64,000 nucleotides of DNA. Origin: Cymbidium sinense. Taxonomy: Eukaryota; Streptophyta; Magnoliopsida; Asparagales; Orchidaceae. Below the pieces are notes generated by a model. That model had not been told where the DNA came from and made no database searches. It saw only the letters and a program-made list of their open reading frames with translations. Numbering within the stretch: position 1 is the stretch's first letter; each line of letters opens with the position of its first letter. Location of the stretch: NCBI GenBank assembly GCA_021442155.1, contig CM038229.1:90222693-90286692 (forward strand), in the 5' to 3' direction. Positions 34,801-48,019 of the stretch are shown here, piece by piece. Position numbers and translations under genes: made by a program.

Positions 34801-37800
34801 GGGCTCCAAAAATTTGCCACCAACCTCACATATTGAAGAGAATATGATTTAAGTGTCGGTGTAATTTTTAGAAGGCAGATGGAATAGTAGATAAGACACA
34901 ACCTAGAGATTTCACCCTCATTTTGAGGACTTTAGATATGGTTCTAGGTTTCCTATAAGCACAAGCACATATAGTTAATTACCCCTCCTAATACAGAGAG
35001 AGAACTTTTGATTAAGGCTAGTTGTCAAGTCACTAAATGTGTGGCGTATAATAGTAGTATGTGGAGTTTAAAATTTAAGATTATGAAATTCACCATCTTA
35101 ACTTAAAGCGGATGGTTGGGGGAATGATGACGTGCCTAATCTATATCTCATTGTTCCGTCATCCCGGGCTATCGTGATCCCTAGTCTACTTAGTCAGAGG
35201 AGGTCAACCCGACCGAATGATCCTTATTAAGAACACATGGGTTACGTCATCCAAAAAATTCTTGTAGACCTGGGGTGGTGTTTGTCTAAAGAGACATGCT
35301 TAAGTCTACCTTAGCTGATAGAGGGTTTTTTTGGCCTATCAAGTATATCCTATGATTCACAACTCAGAGGACAGAGCCATTGGGGAGCATACGGGCTACA
35401 ATCATGATCGTAATATAATAGTTTTATTTGGTGACAACCATCCGATCAAAGGACTTTGATTGTAACTACATCATATGTCGAGCCTAATGGTCAAGCCACG
35501 AATGAGACACGGCCACGCCCCACCTGCGTGAGAGATTGATTGGGAGTGAACATAGTATAACACTTGATTTGAGATTGTCTCCTTTGTTAAGAGTTTTCTT
35601 AATTTATCACCCACAAACAATTGTGGAAGGTGGGTTGAATTTTTAGTTTAAGTTTTAGATTAAATTTCATTTAGAAATTTATAGCTTAACAAATATTAGA
35701 TTTCATATTTGGATTGATACTTAATTTGAGTTAGTTTGATGAAATTACAATCATACTTTGATGGAAGTATCCCCTCCAATTGAAATCTCTACTCAACACA
35801 CCATCATCGTGTATTGTTTGATCATTTAATTTAATATTTAGATTCTATCGACTCATTAATTTAATAATAGAGATCAAATCTACTGTATATATAGAATTAG
35901 CTTTTTGATATTTTAATAAGTAAAATTCTTATAATAATTAGATTTTAAGGTTTTATTAACTTAGCGTCTTAAGACCAATCCGAGAAGCAACTTGCACAGC
36001 ATCCTCAAACACTACGTTTAAGCATTTAATGTTGTGTCGGGACCCATGTGAGTATATTTAATAATTTAATAATTTTATTTCTGAATCATGAGATTGATTT
36101 TATATTTTTATTTAATTCCAACTTAGCCTATGCGGCCTTTTTAGACATTAAAATTTGCACTCTAAATTTTCATATTTGAGCACATGTATTTATAGTTTAG
36201 ATAATGCCTAATTAATAAAATCATTGATTTTGAAAATCATAATTAGAATAAAATTTTTTAATTTATGGATTGAAAGAAGCTTCATAATTCATGAAAAATT
36301 TAATTTAGCATTGTCTTTTGTCTGCTTGTACGAAGAGTTGCAGATCCGATGATATAGAAGGTATTTTAAATTATTCTAATAGCTTGTTAGATCCTTTGAA
36401 AATAATATTTAATTAATTTCTTTTATTTAGAGTTGTCTAGTCTTTGGATATTCAATAGACTCTCATTTATATCTATTGATGACCTTAAAACTCGTTACTA
36501 TCTCTGCTCAATTTCTCTTTGATCTAATTTGAGGATTTAATAAGATGAATAATATGTTTCTATAGGCTCCAAAAATTCGCCACCGACCTCTCGATTAAGA
36601 GAGTGATTTAAAAGTGTCGGTGAAATTTTCAGAAGGCAGATGAAATAGTAGATAATACACTACCCAGAGATTTCGCCCTCATCTTGTGAGGACTTTAAAT
36701 CTGGTTCCAGGTTTCTTATATACGCAAGCACCTATAGTTAATTACCCTCTCAATACTAAGAGAGAACTTTCGATGCTAAGTTGCTTAGCTTGGCGTATAA
36801 TAGCAACATGTAGAGTTTAAAATTTAGAATTTATAATTTATGAAATTTATTATATTTAACTTAAAGTAGATGGTTGGGGGAATGAAGACACCATCTAGAT
36901 CCCATGGTTTCCATCATCCCGTGCTGTCATGGTCCCTAGTCTACTTAATCAGAGGAGGTAGTCGACCCAACCTAACCTAAGAATCCTTATCAGGAACACA
37001 TGGGTTACGTCATCCGAGAAATCCTTGTAGACCTAAGGTGGTGTTTGTCTAAAGAGACAAGCTTAAGTTTACCTTAGCTAACAAAGAGCTTTTTGCCCAA
37101 TCAAATATACCATATGGTTCATAACTCAAATGGCAGAGCCATTGGGGAGCATACGGGCTACAGTCGTGACCATAATATAATGGTGTCATTTAGCGACAAC
37201 CACCCGAGGACTCTGGTCATAATTGCATCATGTGGAGCCTACTCGCCAAACCACGTGGTCGAGGACACATGTCATGCCCTTGCTGACATGAGATTGTTTG
37301 AGAGTAAACATAGTTGTGTACTTAATTTAACTTTAGCTCCTTTGTGAGCTAGGATTTTCTTAATTTGTCCCCTCCGACAAACAGTTAGGGATGGTGAATT
37401 AGATTTTTTAGCTTTAAGTTCTTTAAAAATTAAATTTTATTTTAGCATTTATAATTTGGTGATTTATTTGATTTTACATTTGCATTGATACTTGAGTTTG
37501 TTGATTCAATTTGAGATTGCAAGCACATTTTTATGATAAGTATCCCCTCCGGTTGAAATCTTCATTCAACACAGTCATCATCGGGGTGATTAATTGATTG
37601 AATCAAATATATTTGAGAACTTTAGATCCGGACGACTCTATTTAGCTCCTAATAGAGATCGGATCTATTGTCACATGACAGAATTAGCATCTCAGATATT
37701 TTAGTAAGTTGAAATTCTTATAATTGATTTTTAAGTTTTGTTAACTAACCCGCCTTAAGACTAAACCGGAATCAACCACGCAAAGATCCTCGACACCAAA

Positions 37801-38760
37801 TTTAAGCATTCAAGTGCCCATGCGTGTTTAAATCATTTAATCTATTATTTTAGATCTTGTAACTATGTTAATTTAGTAATAGAGGATCGATCTTGATTTA
37901 TATTTTGAGAATTTTAGATTTGGATATTAAATATAAATATCTTAGATATTTTAATAATAATGATTACCTCCTTGATATCTTTGATCAACCAAGTTATCGA
38001 GAGTTAAGAGATAGTTGTTATACTCCCAAATGAGAAAATTAGCTTCTTAGAGATTTTCTCAGAGTGAGAAAGCTATAACAACATCATTAGGTTTTGTTAA
38101 CCCGGACCCAGACCCAACCGGGAATCAACCCGTTCAACATCCTCAAACACTAAGTTTAAGCATTCAGCATAGTGTCAGGAACCATGTGGCTGTATTTAAG
38201 AATGCTTACACACTTTTGAGGTATTAAATTTGAGTTTTAATTATGCTTTATAATATGTGCAAGAGTTTAATTGAATCTTTAATTAACGCTCGCTCACTTA
38301 CGATGTATTGTGAATCCGTAAGAAATTTGAAATTAACATATTACTTCAACTCGATTCCATTTTAGATTCTTAGCAAGATGTTATTTCAAAAATTTTTACT
38401 TGGGTGGCAAAATTCGGCTTTATATAGCTTATTTTATTTTAAGTAATCCCTATAGAGCATCTTTTCCTGTCTATAAATAGACAGACTGTTCAGTTCATTT
38501 TCATTCAAATCCATTCGGTTCTGTTAAGTCATCTGAAGGTTTTGAGTGTGAGGAAGTTTTGCTTACATTTTGGAGTGAAGTCCTAAATCCTCGAGCAAGT
38601 TTTGTCTTTCTCCCTTTTTTTATATTGATTTTATTTTACAAAAAAAAAAATTTGTTTCTTAATTTTTTTTATTTTAGTTGTTATTATGCATTTTTTTTAG
38701 TTTTATATTATACTTAAGTTTATTTAAGTCCATTATTAGTTCAAAATTTGGCAGTCTCCT
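34801..38760 (+). repeat. Tandem ~1.76-kb modules (right arm)
   Basis: TTTCACCCTCATTTTGAGGA near 34910 recurs near 36670 (TTTCGCCCTCATCTTGTGAG), and GGTGGTGTTTGTCTAAAGAG at about 35273 recurs at about 37038, a period of about 1.76 kb. Each module ends near TCAAACACTA(C/A)GTTTAAGCAT followed by TGTCGGGACC (36035) or TGTCAGGAACC (38175). The last partial module holds TATAAATAG near 38472 followed by a leader-like stretch, so this part looks like a promoter and could be an LTR. No coding frame found. Confidence 0.75.
38470..38485 (+). promoter_or_regulatory. TATA-box candidate in the module
   Basis: TATAAATAG in a locally GC-neutral context, followed at about 30 bp by C/A-rich sequence suited to transcription start. 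It is present in the left arm as the complement (CTATTTATAG near 10648). Candidate only. Confidence 0.4.
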
Positions 38761-38907
38761 GGTGTCATCCCTACGTAGGGGGCTATATCGGGGGGCTATT
38801 AGGCCTTCCGTCAGCTCTACTGAGCATAACGATCAATGTTTTTGATTACGGATATCTTCTACCCTAAATTTACCGAGCATAACTAGATCTTCAAATATCT
38901 GATGAAA

Positions 38908-39037
<130 letters not shown>

Positions 39038-40127
39038 TATTCTTTCATCTCTCTTTATTTTTTTTTTTTGTTTATAACGGATGAGTTTTGAGTATGCTGG
39101 ATGAGTCAAATAATAATCCTAGCTTGTAGAAAATAATAATAATAAGAAAAAAATCTGCACTTCCAATCGTTTACATTTATCTTAAAATGTGTTCACTGTT
39201 TGCTAGGGAGAACCTAGTAGGATGTGAGTGTGATCTAACTCTGAACTATCAATCAACAAGATGATATCTTTGCACCCTGCATAAACATGACTTCTGCTTT
39301 GTTATTCTTTGAATATCATCAAAATAGATTGCAGAAAATGTGATTACATTTAATCCATAGTTTAAAATCTATTAGAACATAAAGAAAATAATGCACAATC
39401 TTAAGTCCCAATCTAAAATCTCGCCTCTGTTTTGCCTCTAATGTGATGTATGAAAAATGGAGAGATAGGGTAAATAAAAAAATGACACTTAGGGGGTGTT
39501 TGGCAACGGATTTACCAGGGATTTAGCTAGCTAAATCCCGTAAATCCTACCAAACACCTTGTGCGGATTTACTAAATCCTTTTGCATCGTAAATCCAGTA
39601 AATTCGAAAGTTGCGGTAAATCCCGGATTTGTTAAATCCACGATTGAGATTTAATGGGATTTACATCGCAAACCTCGTGATATGAATTGGAAGCTTGTCG
39701 TAACCCCTTCCAAAGAACCTCTATTTCTTCTGGATCGCTCTTCCCCGACATCTTCTAGCCACACTCTCTAGCCGTGGTTCTCTCCAGATTACTACAGGTG
39801 TTGGTTCCTTCTATGCTTCCTTACGACTCTAGCCTCTCTTCATGATTTTTTTCCTTTTTTGAGATAGATTTGCGTCCTTGTTGAATTTTCACATGTGAAA
39901 CTTTCGGCCTTGGATGACTTGTTTGGTTTCAAAATGCTCGAGTTCGTTATATACGGGAATATGAGAAGCTTATGCAGTAGACTATTAGTATTTCTTGATT
40001 TCAGATAACGTGTTTTTTTGTTTGCATTACATACCATTTTGTCCTTTTTTTTTCTTCTTTGTATGTTATTAATTTATAAGACTGTCTCTTTGTTTCACTG
40101 AAGATGAAATTTTATTGCTTGTATAAT

Positions 40128-41351
40128 TCACAATTGAAAGTTCGTTGGTTTTATTTCTGTTTTGTCTTCGCCTTCAGCAAGACATTTAATTTCTGAAAAT
40201 ATTATTTGGTACTCCGCCCAATGTCTTCTTACTACAGTCTTCTCAATCAAAAGATACTCATTAATGTGATTAAGCTTTGGGTTCTTCTCTGGATTCATTT
40301 CAGCACAGTAACTTTCCGGGATCATAGAAATTTTACCTCCTGCCTCTTTCTGCTGTTTAGTGGCTGGGTTGTTCTGAAGCACTTCTGATAAGTTTCTATT
40401 ATCTGCTATTATATTTAGCTCTGGAAGGGTCTCTGAGTTCGTTGTCTAGCTGTATAGTTGCAGGTATTTTTTTGATCTAGGCTCCTCAGCTAATGCTTTC
40501 TTCATTAATCTATTAGTGCTTTTTGACTTCGCTGGAACTATATGAACTCCGCCTTTGGGTTCTGAAAGTCTTCTAAGTCTCACAGAAATTGAGTTCCCCC
40601 CTTGTTTCTCACTCTCTGTCAACTCCGACAATGATAATGCTAGATGACTCGATTTATTTGATGCGGTGGTTTTAATACCTTTGTTAGAAACATTGAATAT
40701 AGGCAATTTTTGCAGAGGCAAATTTGATCCAATTTTCGAGTCTTTGAATTTGGAGCTTTATTCAGGCTTGGATTGTTGCAGGTTCAGTGGTGGTTGAACA
40801 GCTTTTGAACCATTTCTTGAAGCTATCCTTTTCTGTCGTTCTCTTTTCAAAGCTTCCAATCTTCTGATATCTTCCTCTTCCTGAAAAAAGAAAATAAAAA
40901 CAACAATGTTAAAATAATAAAGATGTGGAGAAATCCAGCTACACAAATTATGCCCATTTTTGAGATTAAGGAATTAATAGTTTATATTATAAATTCTAGG
41001 CCCATCACTTAAATACTTAACAGCTCTATTTCTCTTCTAAGAAACCAACAATAAATTGGTGATGAGTAGCTACATTGAAGGGGATAGTTAACAGTATACA
41101 TACACGTTCCTTCTTTAGCTTTTGTAGATCAGATTTGTAGTTTCTTAGATTCTCTGCTCTCTTTGCATTTCAGTCAGACGGGTAGACCTCATTGTTGTCG
41201 TCTTCCTCATACTTGAATCCCTTATTTTCTTTTCCAATTCACTCTGAGGAGACTTTAGCTTTACTTCATCAATTTTACTGAAGCCCGCATTGATGCTTGC
41301 TGAGACGTTATCTTCTTCATGTGAAAACAAGCTCATCATTGTTAAACTCAT
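40128..41351 (-). pseudogene. Captured CIP7-family gene fragment, right copy
   Basis: Same content as 7935-9111 on the opposite strand. The upstream exon (41351-41104) includes SHEEDNVSASINAGFSKIDE and SELEKKIRDSS; a GT-AG intron lies at 41103-40881. The downstream exon (40880 onward) is in frame here as EEEDIRRLEALKRERQ, KRIASRNGS, LQKLPIFNVSNKG, RLRRLSEPKGG and, after a stop at KKYLQLYS, LIEKTVV. These are the conserved blocks of the C-terminal half of CIP7-family proteins. The last 84 codons differ from the left copy at only two residues. Both ends of the gene are missing and stops occur in the frame. Confidence 0.82.
40881..41103 (-). other. Retained intron in the CIP7 fragment, right copy
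   Basis: Minus-strand GTATGTATAC start and a pyrimidine-rich ...TTTTTTCAG end. About 17 bp longer than the left copy of the same intron. Confidence 0.78.
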
Positions 41352-42032
41352 CTAACGGGGATTAAAAGAAATATTTCAGTCTAGAAAAAAATTATCTATA
41401 TTTAGTTCAAATACAAAACACTAAAACCTTATCCACAAAATTATCTCGCATGAAGCATTTCTTCTAGCATTAATAATGTTTTCGTGTGAGGCATGAAACA
41501 TTAAATAATGTACTTTTTGTTGAGGTTTTTCCCAGAATCTATCTATTCTCATGTAATAACATGAACAACAATGGTTTGAAGAACATTAATAATAGTTTAA
41601 AATGACCTATTTATTACAATACTTTGAAGAAACGGTACTTTGCAGAACCTAAACAACACTAAAGATAAGACAGTAGTTGTACGTTTCTTCAAAATCATTC
41701 TGCATGTTGTCAATATATTACTTCCTAAATAAATTTTTTGATTTTAAAATATATTCAGAATGTCGTCGCAACATTTACAAGCTTCGCATTGCTCAATAAA
41801 TTTATAAAATGCACTGAAATAAACGAACTATTCATGTCGTTAAGGTCTTAGAAATTATCAATGTTTGTGATCTGATCGAGTCAACAACGCCAAGTCCATT
41901 TGTCGTAACCAAATATGCCGAAAACAAGACATTTGTTATTCGTGTGAGGCAAATTTAATTTCAATACTATTATCCTGCCAACATAGCCGTCATTGTTTTA
42001 TTCATACTAAAATTTAATTTCTACTTGTAGAT

Positions 42033-43125
42033 ATGAAAGGTTTTTTAAAGGGAAAATCCAAAGACCGCGCTTCCACAAGTTCTCACATTAATGTTGGAGA
42101 TGATTTACCAACTCATGAAGAGAATGCACGAAGCAGTAGTAGAGTTCCTAAATGGCCTGAACATCATAATGTGATTTTCGGGGACATACTATGGGAACAA
42201 TTTGTGCATGACAACTGTAATAAGGAGAGACAAATGACGAGCAGTTGCCACATTAAATAGAAAATTGGGAACAAAGTACACAACCGCTATCATATGACAC
42301 GGTATAAGAACATGCAAACTTTCGATGTTATATCAACTAACTAACCTGGATGGGGTTGGGATGAGGTGTTGAATATATCAGTTGCACTAGATGAAATATG
42401 GGAAGAGGTGATTCGGGTAAGTTAATTTATTCAGTCAAGATTTAGATATCTACTTTATTAAAACTGAAAATCTAATGATGAATTTCATCTAATCAAAACA
42501 GGAAAATTCCAAAATGCGACGCTTTAGACGAAACCCCTTTCAACAGTACCATATATTTGAAAACATTTGTGGTGATAATATTGCAGGTACACAGGCACGC
42601 TCAACATAAGCAATACATCAAGAGGAGATACTGAAACCAAATCAACAGATAACCATGAGGCAGGGCTGATTATTGATAATTTCATGTCTACCAAATTAAC
42701 TTTGTGGGGGAAGCAATAGGAGAGACAGGGGACTTTATGACTCACTTAGACCGCACTCCTAATGATTAACCTAAGCCAAAGCGATCATCAAGTGACAATC
42801 AACAAAATCGTCGAAGAGCGAAGAAACCAACGGAGCAAGAAATATTACAGAACATGCTTAATAAAAATGTTGAAAATGCAGAAGAAATTCGTGAAACTAT
42901 GAATAAATATTATCCATACACAATGGATGATTGTCTGACCAAGCTATCCACTGTTCCTAACATCTCAACTGAGGGTTTACTTGCTGTGATTGACGCGATC
43001 AAGGATTGTAGTGACAATAAAGTTATTAATGAGGTGGGAAGGTGATATGCTACGTCGTTGGATAGAACACACAGTTGCAACCCATCCACGCTTTTATGGA
43101 TCGTCAGCATGGCTTTAGGCTAAAT
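42033..43125 (+). pseudogene. PIF/Harbinger ORF1, Myb/SANT-like DNA-binding protein
   Basis: Starts MKGFLKGKSKDRAS; RVPKWPEHHNVIFGDILWEQ opens a Myb/SANT-like domain. After a TAG at 42258-42260 the frame can be followed as GWGWDEVLNISVALDEIWEE, a probable intron (GTAAGTTAAT near 42417 to AACAG at 42502), then NSKMRRFRR and QQYHIFENICGDN. The C-terminal part (42770-43045) reads KRSSSDNQQNRRRAKKPTEQ and a helical tail. ORF1 proteins of PIF elements bind the transposon ends and assist the transposase. Stops and a frameshift near 43040 make it non-functional. This is the region deleted from the left copy. Confidence 0.75.
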
Positions 43126-43357
43126 TCGCAGTCATCCATTTTTTTAGCTAACATTTGTTATTGCTCCAGTTAGTTGTATTATTTATTACTGTAATTTTGC
43201 TTCGTATGTTGTGCTCCTTAATTTAGCGTAATTTTGTTTTGTTCTTGTTAACGTTTGATGTGTTGTTTCTGTAATTTTGATCCAATTTATTGTGAACTTA
43301 ACCTGTTATCTGTTATGCATCTGATGTGGCATCTTATACTTTGGTAATAACACAGAA

Positions 43358-44510
43358 ATGACATATAATGCTAGAAGAGGGCTGCCTGACCCAGTTTGTT
43401 CATTAATTGACAATTTTTTAGAGATGACGGACGCTATCAATGCATTGCTATCATCTATTATCGATGATAATGCTCAAGCACCTGATGAACAAGGTTACAT
43501 TCAGAGACCTATGTTTGATAGACAATACACTAGGCATCAATACATACTTGATATTCTTAACGGACATCCACGATGTTCTTACATTTGTTTTAAATTACTA
43601 ACACAAGCTTTTATACAGCTCAAAGATCTTTTGGTCAGTCGAGGATTATTAACTGACACAAGAAATATGATTGCGGCAGAATAATTAGGCATTTTTTTAA
43701 GAGGTGTGTTGCATGTGCATACACAACAACTTTGTGAATTTTTCAATATTCATTAAAAGCTTACTCGCTACTTCAATCGTGTGTTCAAGCTATCGTTTCA
43801 TTATCCGATGAGTTCATCAACCTACCACCACCACAAGGTATTTTGTCATTCATTTGTATTGAGTAATCCCAATTCCATCCATTTTTTAGTAATGTCATAG
43901 TAATCGACGAACACATGTATCACCGTTGTCAATTCACGATTGCGTAACATATATCGTAATAAAAGCATTCACTTCACAAAATGTCATTGATGTTTCATTT
44001 GATCGTTAATTTATTTATCTCGGGAAGGATCTCAGCAGATGAGAGTTTTACGTTAGTTTGAGCAAGAAGTTTCTGTTCCACAAGGAAGTATTACTATTGC
44101 GTCAATACAGCAAATTTATTGCACTAGAGCTTATCACCTAAGTGACTATTGTGGAGATACAACTCAGATATACTGGCCAGTGAGTTGTTTAACCATCCAT
44201 GCACAACTACGAATGTGGAGAGAACTTTGGGATTTGGAAAGAAAGATTTCGCGCTCGACTCACATAAATTTTTAATTGTGCGGTGATATTGTGCGCGGTC
44301 CTACACAATTTTATTGGTCGTTATCATGGAGATGACTATTACTTTAATATGCCCCAAATAGAAATGCAACATGATGAGACTTAGGATCGCGTAGATGATA
44401 GACCCCGATGCAACTATCAAAGAGTTCGAGATGATTTGAGATAATACTACAATGAAGTAAATAAGAAAATAACTTTATACATTAAGAAAATATAACATTT
44501 GATTATATCT
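43358..44510 (+). pseudogene. PIF/Harbinger transposase, N-terminal part then decayed
   Basis: The open 108-codon frame ends at 43684. It contains RQYTRHQYILDILNGHPRCS, YICFKLLTQAFIQL and LLVSRGLLTDTR, the N-terminal signature of PIF/Harbinger nuclease-type transposases. A second in-phase hint (LQSCVQAIVSLSDEFI near 43780) follows in another frame. Beyond that, 44030-44510 has only fragments (YNEVNK near 44452). The DDE catalytic residues are not identifiable, so the protein is dead. Confidence 0.72.
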
Positions 44511-44879
44511 AATACAATTTTTTTCGCATTCACGTAAATTGAGTCGAGTCATATAACGCGTGACATTTTCGTTGAAAAAATTATTTATATTATTAGCGTA
44601 AAAATTTCTTAGATCCAACTAATATAATATTAATATTTTATAATGAATATGATATTTTTGTTAAATGATAAATTTTAATTTTAATATTTTATTTTTTTAT
44701 TTTAAAAATATTATTATTTAATTATGACTTAAATCCTCTTATAATTTACCAAACATCTTTATTTAAAGATTTAATAAATCTATCAAACATTTTCAAGATT
44801 TAACACTCATGATTTACTAAATCCAGATATACTGATTTATTTATTTGAAATAAATTCAATCTGCCAAACACCCCTTAGA

Positions 44880-45495
44880 TCTTAATCCCAGAAAAATAGA
44901 AACAAAAATGAAAATATTAGAAGACGGAGGTGATCAGGAGAAGGGAGAATCAGCAGTTTGAGGGCTTCGGCAGTGGGATTGGAGCGATGTCCTCCTACGT
45001 ACAAGCTAGAGACGGATGATGAAGGGACTGGACAGAGAAAGAAAGAGAGACGGCGAGGTTGGCTTGTGGTTTGGTGTGAGATGGAGAAGATGGGAGGATC
45101 AGAATATCAGGTTGGGAAACAAGGATTGATTTTGTAGGTCTACGTTTGTTCGGGGATGGACCTTGAGATGGGCAATGTGGGGATTATCAACAGAGAGACA
45201 GATAGATAGAGAGAATGCATGATGAGAATAGAGAGAGACAGCATGTAACAACTGCTTGCAGCCGAGAGACGAGAGTGAAACGGAGGAAGTTTTTTTTTGC
45301 GAGCAGAGAATGAAGGAGTTCTCGTGTTGGAGCAATTGTTTAAAAAAGCCGTGAAAAGAAAAGGAATCGCTCTTTTTTTTTTTAATAATCACATTTTATT
45401 TTAATGTTTCCTGAAATCACACAGGGTTGGCATGAGGATAAGCTGCATGAATGGAGTGAAGTGAATTGAGGTAGAGAAAGCATGATGCAGAGTTG
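44880..45495 (-). other. CT/GA-rich block resembling a 5' leader (right arm)
   Basis: Inverted counterpart of 4600-5291, with AGAGAGAC-type repeats near 45190-45240. Only short frames are open, and they differ from those in the left arm. Confidence 0.4.
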
Positions 45496-45515
45496 TAACA
45501 CTTATATATATATAC

Positions 45516-45555
<40 letters not shown>

Positions 45556-45635
45556 ATATTGTTACATAGCATAACGATCTAATCAAATAGATATTTTCAC
45601 AACTGAAAACAAAATAGATAATGATATAATAAATA

Positions 45636-45723
<88 letters not shown>

Positions 45724-45951
45724 TCATTTGTTCTAGTTATACATATATAAACTAATAAAATTAATATTAATTAATATATAATTATAATAGTGATAAATTT
45801 TATATTTTATTGTAGTCCAGATATCTAAATACAAATTATTATATATATTTTATATTGATTTAGTTCATTTTAAATTTAAATAATATGTATTATTAATAAT
45901 AAAAAAATAAAGCTATTACAATATCATATATTAAAAATTAATTATTTATAT

Positions 45952-45996
<45 letters not shown>

Positions 45997-47091
45997 AATG
46001 AAATATTTGTACATTTTAATTTCTCTTTCCTTTCCTTAATATAGTGCAAGTCATGTTAATTTTAATTTACTTAAGTTTCTTGAATCGACTTATCTAAAAC
46101 TTCTTTCTATTATTATTTTTGAATGATATGTATATTGCTCTCTTTTTTTTAATCATTATCAGTATACGCCTCTAATTATGTATTATTGGACTCGCCGAAT
46201 TATGTTGATTCTCTCTTGACAATCTTTAACAATTTGAGCGCCACAAGAGTAATTTTAATATTCTAAACCTATTGACACCATTTATTTTATGTGTGGATGT
46301 TGTTTAATAAGATTTTGCATGAAATAATGTCTTTTCAATTTGACTCGTGTGATATTAATTTATAATGTCATTCTTATTATACTCGCTCGATTAGACTCAT
46401 GGATCATATACGAGGGTCAACAGTTTCAAATATTTTTCAAGAATTTCTTGATTATGCTTATTTGTAATTCTTCAATTTCATTAGGAATCTCTTATGAATT
46501 CTTTGATTTTTTTTAATTTACTTGGAGTGAATTATATTTAAAGACTATATCTTAATTTCAAAGATATCTCTTGTGCTTTGATTAGATATTCAATCGTATC
46601 ATTTTTATTTCAATTGAGATGATGAAAAATGCTAAGTTTTATGTTTATCATCAAAATATCAACTCATTTCAATTATTTCACATCGAGTATCTGAATATAT
46701 TTTCATTACATATTTCAATCTTAAAAATGATTGAAATTTTTTTTGATTATCTCATTGTGAAATACAAGATAATTCAAATATTGAATGAGAGATATTTATT
46801 CATTTTAATTCTTGATTGGATTCAAATTTTGATAATTTTATTTACTCCAAAATTTAGCAAACTCAAATTAAATTTTAAAATTAGCTTAGAATTTTTTTAA
46901 TTTAAACTAATTTATTTGAATTTTTATCAATGTAAAATCTTGCAGAACTAACAGTATTTTGGCATCATACATGTGTAGGGGGCTACATGGGAACTATTTT
47001 GCCTACTCATGCACGACATTTAATGACGATGTTTTGAAGCACTGCTAAAATTTCAATCTAATATGTTTGAACATAATGAAGTCTTCAATCT
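45496..47091. other. AT-rich intergenic DNA with (TA)n tracts (right arm)
   Basis: TA-rich tracts at about 45500-45556, 45643-45720 and 45955-45991. No gene recognised; the 93-codon frame at 46619-46900 is AT-driven and not preserved in the left arm. Confidence 0.75.

Positions 47092-47155
<64 letters not shown>
47092..47155. repeat. (CA)n(TA)n microsatellite, left half of a split tract
   Basis: CA repeats then TA repeats, ending directly at the retrotransposon LTR. The other half is at 57372-57430. Confidence 0.95.
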
Positions 47156-47159
<4 letters not shown>

Positions 47160-48006
47160 ACATCCTAAAATTAACTGATCAAGCACTAATCTCAAGGCAT
47201 TTTCGAAATGCTTCGATCTAATCACCGATTTCACAGCCTACAACCGACCGCCTCGATGAGACTAACATAGAACATCAAGCATACCGATCCGAAGCTCAAT
47301 CGACTCGATCAAGCTATCGCATGAAAATGGATCCCGATTCGCCAAATGGTCACCAAAATCGACATATTTATAGTCGATTGAGCTCGTCAAGACGAATCCA
47401 ACGAATCCAAGATCACCCAATTACATCATTAAGGCACCTGATCATCAAAATACACCGCCCGACGTCGAGGGATCGACTCGCCGATGGGAGTGGTTGGAGT
47501 TTTCCACCAATTTACAAGGCCACTCCCAAAATCTATAAAGAGCCTCATTCTCACCTTAGAGGGACCTAATCGATTGGAAGACTAGAGAGCTCGAGAACCA
47601 CCGACGACGACGCATCTATCACCACGCCACAACCAAGAAGTTTTAAGATCGAGTCGCCTAGGAGATCAGGACTAGAAAGACCGCTTCGCTCTTTTCTCCC
47701 AAGATCAAGAGGTTGCTCCCGTAAGATCCGCTCGCCGCTTTTGGGAAACTTCTCCTTGGGTTGGAGTTGACCGATATTGTATTTTTCTACACTCTAATAT
47801 TGTTTCTCAGAAACACCTTCTTCTCCCAACTAACGAAGCAATGACTGTATCTTTGAACACATAGTGAAAGTTCTACAGTGGCAAGGCCCCGTGGTTTTTT
47901 CCCTTAACGGTTTTCCACGTGATAACCCTGTTCATATCCCCGCTTGTGTGTTGATAATTTTGGGCTAATAAGATCTCGATCTACCTAATAAAATTCTCAA
48001 GACGCA
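47156..48006 (+). repeat. 5' LTR of the Retand-type element
   Basis: Starts TGATACATCC and ends CTCAAGACGCA. A segment resembling the plant Tat-type primer-binding site (ACGCCACTGTGGGAAC) follows at about 48012. Differs from the 3' LTR by many short indels. Confidence 0.9.
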
Positions 48007-48019
48007 TGCTTACGCCACT

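Larger units (their letters stand above)
39492..44874. mobile_element. PIF/Harbinger DNA transposon carrying a CIP7 fragment (right copy)
   Basis: Ends GGGGGTGTTTGGCAACGG and ...CTGCCAAACACCCC, flanked by the 3-bp target TTA (39489-39491 and 44875-44877; complement of TAA). The element is about 5.4 kb. Plus strand: Myb/SANT-like ORF1 (42033 onward) and transposase start (43358 onward). Minus strand: CIP7-family fragment with one intron. It is more complete than the left copy, but the transposase is truncated or frameshifted before a recognisable DDE core. Confidence 0.88.

Noticed and set aside
40206..40388. 60-codon plus-strand frame present in both arms (also 8852-9034 on the minus strand)
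   Set aside because: It is the antisense shadow of the CIP7 fragment and is shared only because that fragment is duplicated.
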